Assembly: GCA_021155845.1 (NCBI GenBank)
Contig: JAJNBK010000378.1
Location: forward strand, 1-5,960
DNA: 5,960 nucleotides
Direction: 5' to 3'
DNA from: Nitrososphaeraceae archaeon
GTDB taxonomy: Archaea > Thermoproteota > Nitrososphaeria > Nitrososphaerales > Nitrososphaeraceae
Position 1 is the first letter of the stretch. Each line of letters starts with the position of its first letter. The notes beneath the pieces are model-generated. The model made no database searches. It saw nothing but the letters and a program-made list of their open reading frames with translations, and was not told the origin of the DNA. Of this stretch, positions 1 through 5,311 are shown one piece after another. The translations under genes and the position numbers were made by a program.

Positions 1-142
1 TTTCTATATGTTGGAATCCTCTTATTATAGTCATTTCGTTGCGGATACCAACAGGCGCGAATAATTTTACTCCATTGTTGCTGTAGCATTTATCTCTAGA
101 ATATACAGTTTTGATAGTAATAATTAAGTAGTGTTGATTCAA
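1..142 (-). CDS. Possible partial ORF running off the left edge (weak)
   Basis: On the minus strand a frame is open from a stop at 148-146 to the window edge. It gives 47 codons from a TTG at 142-140, and contains the protein-like stretch NNGVKLFAPVGIRNEM. An in-frame ATG lies at 34-32. An A/T-rich box (TAAAATTA on the minus strand, about 60-67) sits roughly 30 bases upstream of that ATG, so the real gene may begin there with only 11 codons in view. No family is recognised. This could be chance. The rest of the stretch up to the thioredoxin promoter (143-341) has short frames broken by stops on both strands and I see nothing else in it. Confidence 0.22.
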   Translation of the reverse strand, partial: MNQHYLIITIKTVYSRDKCYSNNGVKLFAPVGIRNEMTIIRGFQHIE

Positions 143-341
143 ATTTTAGTGTCTATTCTGTTCTGAATCCTACCTGCTCCATCGAGCTGTTATCACACAG
201 AAGAATAAATTGAACCCACTTACATACAGCCTTCAAGCAGATATGAACCACCCTCTAAAAATGACTACAAATAAGTAACTGTTATTATTATTATCCTGAC
301 TTACTACTACTTTATCAGATAACCAGTTCATCACTTAGGAA

Positions 342-349
342 TTAAAATA
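342..349 (+). promoter_or_regulatory. Candidate TATA box of the thioredoxin gene
   Basis: TTAAAATA is centred about 26 bases upstream of the ATG at 372, preceded by a purine-rich AGGAA that could serve as a BRE. In archaea the TATA box lies about 26 bases before transcription start, so this spacing implies a leaderless mRNA. No Shine-Dalgarno-like sequence precedes the ATG, which agrees. The call is by position and composition only. Confidence 0.45.
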
Positions 350-371
350 GATGTTTTGTTAAGTAATACAT

Positions 372-728
372 ATGCAAAATTCGCAGTACAATGTAATGCA
401 CACAACAACGAACTCATGGCACAATGATGTACTAAAATCAGAACTACCTGTTTTTGTTGATTTTTGGGCTGAATGGTGTGGTCCTTGCAGAATGGTTGGG
501 CCGGCTATAGAACAGTTGTCGCAGACAATGGGAGATAGAATAAAAGTAGCAAAACTCAACGTTGACGAAAATCAAGAAATAGCAATGAGATATGGCGTTC
601 AATCAATTCCTTCACTTATTCTCTTTAAAGCAGGAAAAGAAGTTGCAAGAACTATAGGGGCTGCTCCAAAGGAAAAATATCAAAAATTCATAGAAGAATC
701 TCTTTTGAAGGCTAGAAACATAGTTTGA
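372..728 (+). CDS. Thioredoxin (WCGPC active site)
   Basis: A 118-residue protein, close to the usual thioredoxin length of about 105-110 plus a short N-terminal extension. It would reduce disulfides in cytosolic client proteins through a CxxC dithiol that is recharged by a thioredoxin reductase, which is not in this window. Visible hallmarks, in order, are the beta strand PVFVDFWAEWCGPC with catalytic Cys36 and Cys39, the helix-kinking Pro44 after RMVG, the KLNVDEN strand (61-67) with its conserved Asp, and the cis-proline segment SIPS (Pro80) opposite the active site. The LILFKAGKEV strand and the final helix follow. Nothing key is missing and the frame is intact. The ATG start is supported by the TATA-like box 26 bases upstream. 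It stands alone, not in an operon: 229 bases upstream are without a confident gene and decayed DNA lies downstream. The class is near certain; the physiological partner is unknown. Confidence 0.96.
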   Translation: MQNSQYNVMHTTTNSWHNDVLKSELPVFVDFWAEWCGPCRMVGPAIEQLSQTMGDRIKVAKLNVDENQEIAMRYGVQSIPSLILFKAGKEVARTIGAAPKEKYQKFIEESLLKARNIV

Positions 729-963
729 CTTTATAATTTGTCTTTGCAAATTATTCACATTTGTGTACCTTAAATTGGGTCCTAAAATTATATCAAATTT
801 GGTTCGCAAACCACTGGCCCCACTTTTCAGCTGAAAACAACGTTAATTGAAAAATAAAACAGGTATGTATCCCTGACCAGCAACCAAGGAACCTAATCCG
901 ATTCCCTCCTTACCAGTTATGGCTTAACATATATTCTGTATAAATTGACAAAGATACTCCTAA
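729..963 (+). other. Non-coding or unrecognisable spacer after thioredoxin
   Basis: This is AT-rich sequence in which all frames that I read are broken by stops at short intervals. A plus-strand open stretch around 893-996 gives about 35 codons but has no start and no recognisable motif. I see no tRNA, convincing hairpin plus T-run, or repeat. It may be fully decayed gene sequence, given the remnants that begin immediately downstream. Confidence 0.5.
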
Positions 964-966
964 ACA

Positions 967-1082
967 GACTTTGGAGTTCAAGGCGCTTCTATTCATGAAT
1001 TAAAAATAGCAGCTAATGCAAGACGGTCATCACTTTAGACGATATAAGACCCGAAGCAACTGAAGAAAAACAAGAAAAATGA
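967..1082 (+). pseudogene. Frameshifted C-terminal gene remnant, unknown family
   Basis: Two abutting open pieces read like protein. The first, at 967-1035, ends in ...GASIHELKIAANA before going out of register to TAG at 1036-1038. The second, at 1017-1079, reads KTVITLDDIRPEATEEKQEK and stops at TGA 1080-1082. A single frame change near 1017-1022 would join them into one C-terminal tail rich in Glu and Lys, typical of a protein end. Neither piece has a usable start, and a stop lies just upstream at 961-963. I do not recognise the family. The reconstruction is inference from composition and could be chance. Confidence 0.28.
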
Positions 1083-1125
1083 TCAGACAACAGACAGCGA
1101 CCGATTAAAATTGTCCAGAACAAAT

Positions 1126-1710
1126 ATGAATACTTCCCAGTATACTGTAATCCTCCCCAACCTGAATCTCGCCGGAGCCGCGCCTCTCTTATGCGCCGGA
1201 ATCACAACATACTCGCCCATGCGGCATTGGGGTGTCACCAAAGGCAAGAAGGTCGGTGTGATAGGTCTCGGCGGGCTGGGTCATATGGCGGTAAAGTTTG
1301 CTCATGCGCTTGGAGCCCATGTCGTAGTCTTTACCACTTCGCCTAACAAAAAAGAAGACGCGCTTCGCCTCGGCGCGGACGACGTGGTTATTTCGCGAAA
1401 TACCGATCAGATGAGCAAGCACGAAGGCAGCTTCGACTTCATCCTCGACGCGGTCTCCGCCGAGCACGACATTAACGCATACATACAATTACTCCGCCGC
1501 GACGGCAACATCACCCTCGTCGGCGCACCGGACAAACCTCATGCCGTCTCGGCCTTAAGCCTTCTGTTCAAGCGTCGCAGCCTCTCTGGCTCGCTCATCG
1601 GGGGTATTGCCGAAACGCAGGAGATGCTCGACTTTTGCGGCAAACATAACATCACTGCCGACGTAGAAGTCATCCCAATCCAGAAGGTCAACGAGGCTTA
1701 CGTCAAGATT
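1126..1710 (+). pseudogene. Internal fragment of YahK-type zinc alcohol dehydrogenase
   Basis: The open frame runs from TTG 1111 (ATG at 1126) to TGA 1936-1938, but only about 1136-1710 reads as alcohol dehydrogenase. Recognisable elements, numbered from the TTG, are PLLCAGITTYSP (25-36), whose Cys28 matches the third catalytic zinc ligand of the family, the NADP-binding Rossmann loop GLGGLG (52-57), VFTTSPNKKE (73-82), LVGAP (136-140) and SGSLIGGIAETQEMLDF (159-175). They match E. coli YahK from about residue 145 to 320 of 349, by memory of that protein. The whole N-terminal GroES-like domain, with the other catalytic ligands and the structural-zinc cysteines, is absent, as is the C-terminal end after NEAYVKI. 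It therefore cannot be an active dehydrogenase. Base composition is clearly richer in GC than the surroundings (33 of 60 bases at 1321-1380 against 22 of 60 at 2461-2520), pointing to import from another genome. The in-frame residues after 1710 are read-through. Confidence 0.88.
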
Positions 1711-1749
1711 AGGTCGCCATCTGATATAGGCAGTTCCCGACAGGATTTG

Positions 1750-1974
1750 TCAAAGCGGGACCTCAACGGCCACATCAGGTTTCGGATAATACTTTCTTAC
1801 ATCGCCATACTTGGAACCAAATTTACTCATAACGTCCCTAACTCTACTACTGTCTGTTATTGGTTTGCCTCTTGCAGGTATTTCTTCGCCACTTACAGAG
1901 ATTTTCAACGTTTGATTGCACTATTCAGCCTCTGGTGAAGATCGGCTTTGGACATGATATTCTATGCTGCGCAT
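1750..1974 (-). pseudogene. Antisense C-terminal remnant, perhaps a split-barrel flavin/F420 protein
   Basis: On the minus strand a protein-like frame runs from about 1920 to a TGA at 1752-1750. It reads KISVSGEEIPARGKPITDSS, then a region with VRDVMSKFGSKYGDV, then YYPKPDVAVEVPL and stop. The same frame continues upstream past an in-frame TAG (1923-1921) to an ATG at 1974-1972 (MRSIEYHVQSRSSPEAE), where another stop lies at 1992-1990. The end resembles C-termini of PPOX-like or deazaflavin nitroreductase-type split-barrel proteins, but only loosely, so the family is a guess. This piece explains why the plus-strand ADH frame stays open past 1710: its last 60 or so residues are the antisense of this remnant. 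Without an N-terminus and with a nonsense codon it is not functional. Confidence 0.5.
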
Positions 1975-2085
1975 ATCAGATATGGGGTTTCATGTGACGC
2001 TCTATATTGTGTTTCAAAACTTGTAGTTAGATAATAGCCAGATGTCTGCCATAGTAACCAACAATGGATAAGAGTTAAAGCTGTG

Positions 2086-2093
2086 TATATCCA
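2086..2093 (+). promoter_or_regulatory. Possible TATA box for the broken gene at 2118
   Basis: TATATCCA within GTGTATATCCAATACATA is centred about 28 bases before the ATG at 2118. The spacing fits a leaderless archaeal promoter, but the whole region is AT-rich and several other boxes would fit nearly as well. Confidence 0.28.
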
Positions 2094-2117
2094 ATACATA
2101 TACACATAAAATAATAA

Positions 2118-2649
2118 ATGTTCAAAAATAATATTTACAATATTGATAGAGAATTTGATTATGCTACTATCAAAGGTATTGTATTAAAATCGCTTGAAAA
2201 AATAGCACAAGAAGCAGCGTTAGAGAATACATCTAATGTCCCTGATCATGTCCCGCTTCATCCTAAAGATAATGATGATCGTCCAGTTAATATCAAACTG
2301 CCTGCCCCGGCCTAGCCTTTATTGAAGCTAAAAATCAGAATATCTTAATAAAATAAAACAGGCAGCTGAAGATAAAGTAAAAGATGTTTTAACAGAGGGT
2401 AAAATACTATTGAAATTTGCTACTCTCTCGATAATTGAATCATCAAGAATGAACCGTGAATTATACAATTTCGTGATATATGATGATTCGAATAGGGTTA
2501 TGGCAGCTGCTGCAGCTATTAGGGAACCATGGGTACCACAACTAGATAATAATAATCGACTGAAATTAACTCATAAGAATGATAATATCTGTCTAATGGA
2601 AGAACCTAGATATAATAATAATCATCCGGAAACTTATAACAATGAATAA
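2118..2649 (+). pseudogene. Hypothetical protein gene broken by two frame changes
   Basis: Three reading frames succeed one another and together make one plausible protein. Frame A (ATG 2118 to TAG 2313-2315) reads MFKNNIYNIDREFDYATIKG... to DRPVNIKLPAPA. Frame B (2312-2353) gives LAFIEAKNQNILIK. Frame C (from 2332 to TAA 2647-2649) gives KSEYLNKIKQAAEDKVKDVL, then LTEGKILLKFATLSIIESS and ELYNFVIYDD, ending in an Asn-rich tail. Each step is the shift expected from one deleted base (or two inserted). A further 12 open codons follow the TAA, to TGA at 2686-2688. The helical, Lys/Glu-rich middle part looks like real protein, but I recognise no domain and can give no function. A TTG at 2410 could start a 79-residue product, yet coding-like sequence extends upstream of it, so I favour a decayed gene over two small genes. 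Sequencing error is the other explanation. Confidence 0.6.
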
Positions 2650-2714
2650 GAGCAACCAAATGAACAACAGAATACTAAAGTCGAATGAATACCAGAAATT
2701 TCACAATCGCTCTC

Positions 2715-2722
2715 TTTATAAA
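2715..2722 (+). promoter_or_regulatory. TATA box of the 2746 gene
   Basis: TTTATAAA, a near-ideal archaeal TATA box, is centred 27 to 28 bases before the ATG at 2746. That places transcription start at or next to the start codon (leaderless). An AGGAAA at 2735-2740 is close to the ATG but does not look like the archaeal GGTGAT-type ribosome site. Confidence 0.55.
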
Positions 2723-2745
2723 CTAACATAACGTAGGAAAGCCGG

Positions 2746-3306
2746 ATGCTGGTTCAGATTGAAGAACAGAAACAGAAACAGAAAGTAAAACTTTCACATA
2801 TACTGAAAATTGCCACTGAAGAACAATGTTTTGGATATTTTATGAAAATTTCCGAAATTACAGATCTAGATGAAGATCATCATCAAATCACATCAACAAC
2901 AAGATCTATGGTCAGGTTATGTGTTAATGGCTTGCTGATGTCAAAGGCTAGAATTGGAGATGAATCATCGACCATATCTGTATATGAATACGTAGCTGAT
3001 GATGACGATATTTTGAGGGCATATAGAACTTTAGGAATTGATCCATATTATAGAATTAAATGCAACAGATGTAATCTGCTTGATAATGGGTATCATCTTT
3101 ATCGTGTCCTTGAACATATGAATGACTATCATCGAGCTTCATTTAAAGAAATAGGATCATATCTTGAATTGCAATGTCTTCCGAAAACCAATTCAAATGC
3201 GAAGAATGCGGGATGGTATTTAGCTCTCAACAAGAGCTTCAGCGGCATGCTAACGAGCAACATGTTGGGACAGCATAATCGCGTTTTGTTGAGTGTTGGG
3301 AAATAA
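2746..3306 (+). CDS. Hypothetical protein with a CxxC-x14-HxxxxH zinc-binding-like site
   Basis: The open frame codes for 186 residues. The ATG at 2746 is favoured by a stop at 2734-2736 just upstream and by the TATA box at 2715-2722. Residues 1-20 are Gln/Lys-rich. Residues 20-103 look like a small mixed alpha/beta domain (ILKIATEEQCFGYFMKISEI, then a region with RLCVNGLLMSKARI and TISVYEYVADDDDILRAY). Then come Cys106-x2-Cys109 and His124-x4-His129, the ligand set of a C2H2 finger with a loop of 14 instead of about 12 and without the usual Phe/Leu spacing, so zinc binding is plausible but unproven. The last 43 or so residues (after about 3174) are doubtful: the same DNA encodes a perfect C2H2 finger in another frame. 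The native protein may end, or change frame, near residue 142. No known family is recognised; a nucleic-acid-binding or regulatory role is only suggested by the zinc-like sites. Confidence 0.65.
   Translation: MLVQIEEQKQKQKVKLSHILKIATEEQCFGYFMKISEITDLDEDHHQITSTTRSMVRLCVNGLLMSKARIGDESSTISVYEYVADDDDILRAYRTLGIDPYYRIKCNRCNLLDNGYHLYRVLEHMNDYHRASFKEIGSYLELQCLPKTNSNAKNAGWYLALNKSFSGMLTSNMLGQHNRVLLSVGK
3174..3278 (+). CDS. Hidden C2H2 zinc finger (34-residue ORF or frameshifted C-terminus)
   Basis: ATG 3174 to TAA 3276-3278 encodes 34 residues, almost all one classical zinc finger: F-K-C-x2-C-x3-F-x5-L-x2-H-x4-H, with Cys9, Cys12, Phe16, Leu22, His25 and His30. The match to the consensus, including the hydrophobic Phe and Leu that build the core, makes chance very unlikely. 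It lies wholly inside the 3' end of the 2746 frame but in a different register. The frame opens at a TGA at 3165-3167. Two readings are possible: a separate microprotein, with a weak TATA-like TTTAAAGA at 3142-3149 about 28 bases before the ATG, or the true C-terminus of the upstream gene displaced by one frame change between about 3168 and 3195, giving a two-finger protein. Small single-finger proteins are known in Nitrososphaeria from general knowledge. DNA, RNA or protein binding cannot be told apart here. Confidence 0.72.
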   Translation: MSSENQFKCEECGMVFSSQQELQRHANEQHVGTA

Positions 3307-3340
3307 ATATTTGAGCGAGACAAAGGAATAATTTAGTAGT

Positions 3341-3352
3341 AAGAAGAAGAAG
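3341..3352 (+). repeat. Short (AAG)4 run
   Basis: Four uninterrupted AAG units continue into a purine-rich GAGAAA. It is non-coding and probably just compositional. Confidence 0.6.
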
Positions 3353-3473
3353 AGAAATACGAACAGCCTTGGACTTTACGTCTTCGTTACTAAGCCTTCG
3401 TTAATCTAGGCAATGGTTCATCAGGGGAGTAATATGCCATACTCAATAATTATCTTTGCAGCATCTTTGCTAA

Positions 3474-3491
3474 TCTCTCTCTCTCTCTCTC
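3474..3491 (+). repeat. (TC)9 dinucleotide microsatellite
   Basis: Nine perfect TC units lie in the spacer about 100 bases downstream of the hydrolase stop codon, which is on the opposite strand. Such a run is prone to slipped-strand length change, but it overlaps no ORF and no start region here, so a phase-variation role is not supported. Confidence 0.9.
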
Positions 3492-3590
3492 CAATGAAGA
3501 CAGCAGAACCTACCTGCAATTTGGGTGGTGATATTTATCCCACTCCGAGAAGTGTCCGGTATTGATGTTCCTAGTGTTTCTGCATTCTTA

Positions 3591-4502
3591 TCAAGTCGGC
3601 ACTTTGACTACTCTCTCAAGGTAGAAGCGCTGGATATTACTAGCAATCTCATCAAGGCAATCCTCCACAGCAAAGTGCCCTGAATCGAGCCTATGCATCT
3701 CTGCGTCGGGTAGATCCTTTAGGTAAGCTTCGCCGCCTTCTCGGGTAAAAAATATGTCATTCTGTCCCCAGAAAATCAACGACTTTGGCTGACGGTCATG
3801 TAAGAACTTTTGCCATTTTGGATACAGCGCTACGTTAGTGCAGTAGTCATAGAACAAATCCATCTGTACTCGCCGTGCGTTTGGTCGTTCCATGAACCTA
3901 AAATCCATGTTCCAATTGTCAGGACTAATGACTTCAGGATTTTTGTGACCGTACAGATAGACTTGTCTGATCGTGTCAAGTTGTAAAAACCCATATAGAG
4001 GGGCCTCCGTTTCAGAAGTGCGGTTCTTCCAAAGTGCGTTACGCAGGCCATCCCATGCACTGGTAAAGCCAATTTCATAGGCGTTTGTGTTCTGTATTAC
4101 TAACCATTCGAGCCATTCGGGATGTCGAGTTATTATTCGGAAGCCAACTGGCCCGCCATAGTCCTGCATGTAAAGTCCAAAGTGTTTAAAGCCTATGACC
4201 TTTAGGAAATCTTCCATTATCTCAGAGAGTCGATCGAAGGTGTAGTCAAACTCATTCGGGCTTGGCAAATCGGAGTTTCCAAAACCAGGGTAGTCAGGTG
4301 CGACGACATGGAAATGGTCGGCTAGGACAGAAATAAGGTTACGGTATTGGTGAGAAGAAGCAGGAAAGCCGTGAAGCAATACCAGCTTCGGATTGGTCGG
4401 GTCCCCAGTTTCCCTATAGAAAATAGACAGTTCGTCAACTGTTACCGTCTTGTGGAGCGTCTCTGTATTGTGCATTTTTTGATTTGAAATCTGTTTATTC
4501 AT
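3591..4502 (-). CDS. Alpha/beta hydrolase, epoxide hydrolase/haloalkane dehalogenase-like
   Basis: A 303-residue protein, normal size for this superfamily and with an intact frame. Visible motifs are the oxyanion-hole HGFP (44-47), the strand and turn VVAPDYPGFGNSD (66-78), the nucleophile elbow MQDYGGPVGFR with Asp114, a helical cap region (about 140-220, many Trp and aromatic residues), the catalytic acid in IFWGQND (Asp249) and the base in DSGHFAVED (His276). An Asp nucleophile means hydrolysis through an ester intermediate, as in epoxide hydrolases and haloalkane dehalogenases, rather than the Ser of esterases. Haloalkane dehalogenases usually have Trp after that Asp to hold the halide. 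Here it is Tyr115, so the substrate is open and dehalogenation should not be assumed. No signal peptide is seen, so it is probably cytosolic. ATG at 4502 is taken; Met10 is an alternative. It lies 50 bases downstream of the broken sensor gene on the same strand, with its own TATA-like box. It looks less AT-rich than its neighbours, which may mean acquisition. Confidence 0.92.
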   Translation of the reverse strand: MNKQISNQKMHNTETLHKTVTVDELSIFYRETGDPTNPKLVLLHGFPASSHQYRNLISVLADHFHVVAPDYPGFGNSDLPSPNEFDYTFDRLSEIMEDFLKVIGFKHFGLYMQDYGGPVGFRIITRHPEWLEWLVIQNTNAYEIGFTSAWDGLRNALWKNRTSETEAPLYGFLQLDTIRQVYLYGHKNPEVISPDNWNMDFRFMERPNARRVQMDLFYDYCTNVALYPKWQKFLHDRQPKSLIFWGQNDIFFTREGGEAYLKDLPDAEMHRLDSGHFAVEDCLDEIASNIQRFYLERVVKVPT

Positions 4503-4522
4503 GATAAACGAAAATCTGTATT

Positions 4523-4530
4523 TTTATTTA
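4523..4530 (-). promoter_or_regulatory. Candidate TATA box of the hydrolase gene
   Basis: Read on the minus strand, AGGATAAATAAAAATA lies 20 to 30 bases before the ATG at 4502, with TAAATAAA at 4530-4523. The purine-rich AAAGGA in front could be the BRE. It fits a leaderless or near-leaderless start at the first Met rather than Met10, and lies within the 50-base gap after the broken upstream gene. Confidence 0.42.
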
Positions 4531-4552
4531 TCCTTTAGGGCTTACCGATACC

Positions 4553-5142
4553 TTACTGTAAGTCAGTTGATGCAATAGCTGCAGAACGTTTGATTATAAG
4601 GTCATGATACTCTGAAAAGCGATCTTCAAGGTTTTCTGGGACTGATTTATACAGACATAGTAAAGTGATAGGTTGTTCAAATTCTCCCATTGCGATATTG
4701 AATACATTTTCGATCTTTACAGCGTCCTCATATCTACCCTGTTCTATTAATTTGGCCGGCAGAGTAGCAAGAATATTTAACCCTTTTTTTGATCTCTCTT
4801 TTGCTAACTGTTCGATGCTACGTAGTCTTTTAACAACGGGTTCGACTGAAAAGTTGTCATTATGAAAACTTTCATCGGCAGGAATTATCATTATATCCTG
4901 CAAGTTAAATAAGTAATTTATATTTGGGAATTTGTCAAGCGATTGTAAGAATTTCTGCTCTTCTTTTCTATAAATAATCAATACGTTAATCTGATTATAA
5001 TCAATCCCACGTTTTACGAAGGCAGTAATAATTTCTTTAAATTGGGATTCATACTTTTAGCTCTTGGTGTTTGCAAGAATTGATCAAGTCTTTTAATCAA
5101 TAGCTTTGGAAGATGGACATAATACCAATCCCTGCGTCCCAT
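4553..5142 (-). pseudogene. Broken regulator gene: LPK-type N-terminus plus MEDS-like sensory domain
   Basis: Two minus-strand frames together look like one gene. From ATG 5142 the first gives MGRRDWYYVHLPKLLIKRLD, then QFLQTPRAKS, resembling the ribbon-helix-helix-like start of archaeal regulators (LPK...RIDxFL...AKxxG). It then runs out of register to TAA 5016-5014. The second frame opens after a stop at 5059-5057 and runs to TAA 4555-4553: YESQFKEIITAFVKRGIDYN, INVLIIYRKEEQKFLQSLDK, a region with KERSKKGLNILATLP, YEDAVKIENVFNIAMGEFEQ and finally PITLLCLYKSVPENL. That end matches the MEDS (DcmR-type) sensory domain pattern TxLCLY near the C-terminus. The second frame has no ATG or GTG upstream of the coding-like part, and the TTG at 4981 is internal. 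I infer a frameshift, perhaps with an internal deletion of the linker and first MEDS motifs, near 5050-5060. It was presumably a DNA-binding sensor; the signal is unknown. Confidence 0.62.
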
Positions 5143-5280
5143 GGTATTATGATTAAGTGATAGACATGTATTTTAGTATTGTATTAGGACAGACATCAAT
5201 TATTTCCAAATTGCTTCCAAATAAAGAAAGATGAGAAGGAGTTCAGTGTCCTTTTATTTTCACCTAATGGTTACAATCTA

Positions 5281-5288
5281 TTATAAAC
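5281..5288 (+). promoter_or_regulatory. TATA box of the MOSC gene
   Basis: TTATAAAC, within CTATTATAAACAA, is centred 27 to 28 bases before the ATG at 5312, the distance expected for a leaderless archaeal transcript. No ribosome-binding sequence precedes that ATG. The same spacing is seen at the 2746 gene. Confidence 0.55.
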
Positions 5289-5311
5289 AATGCATTCGAT
5301 CTTGTATAACA

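Larger units (their letters stand above)
3307..3590. other. Gene-free spacer between convergent genes
   Basis: This stretch separates the plus-strand zinc-finger region from the 3' end of the minus-strand hydrolase gene. It contains an AAG run (3341-3352), a repeated CTTCGTTA (around 3380 and 3396) and a (TC)9 tract. I found no ORF with recognisable protein, no RNA gene and no clear hairpin terminator. Transcripts from both sides should end here. Confidence 0.5.

Noticed and set aside
1126..1158. Similarity between the thioredoxin start (MQNSQYNVMHT) and the ADH frame start (MNTSQYTVILP), about 22 of 30 bases alike
   Set aside because: The ADH side (QYTVILPNLNLAGAAP) is also explained by ordinary dehydrogenase sequence before PLLCAG; the match is too short to claim duplication.
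1189..1488. 99-residue minus-strand ORF over the ADH fragment
   Set aside because: It is the complement of well-recognised dehydrogenase sequence; long antisense frames are common in GC-rich coding DNA.
1711..1938. C-terminal 75 residues of the long ADH reading frame as a novel domain
   Set aside because: The complementary strand gives much more protein-like sequence with a natural C-terminus, so this part is best explained as read-through over an antisense remnant.
3168..3200. Programmed ribosomal frameshift joining the 2746 frame to the zinc finger
   Set aside because: No canonical slippery heptamer or strong downstream structure is visible; mutation, sequencing error or a separate ORF is simpler.
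3307..3590. CRISPR or phase-variation locus suggested by the TC and AAG runs
   Set aside because: There are no spaced direct repeats, and the runs overlap no coding start or frame.
4665..4865. Plus-strand ORF inside the MEDS-like region
   Set aside because: It is the complement of sequence with clear MEDS-like coding on the minus strand and has no motif of its own.
3591..5142. Hydrolase and MEDS gene as a working sensor-effector operon
   Set aside because: The sensor gene is broken and the hydrolase has its own TATA-like box, so coupled function cannot be supported, though they may once have been linked.
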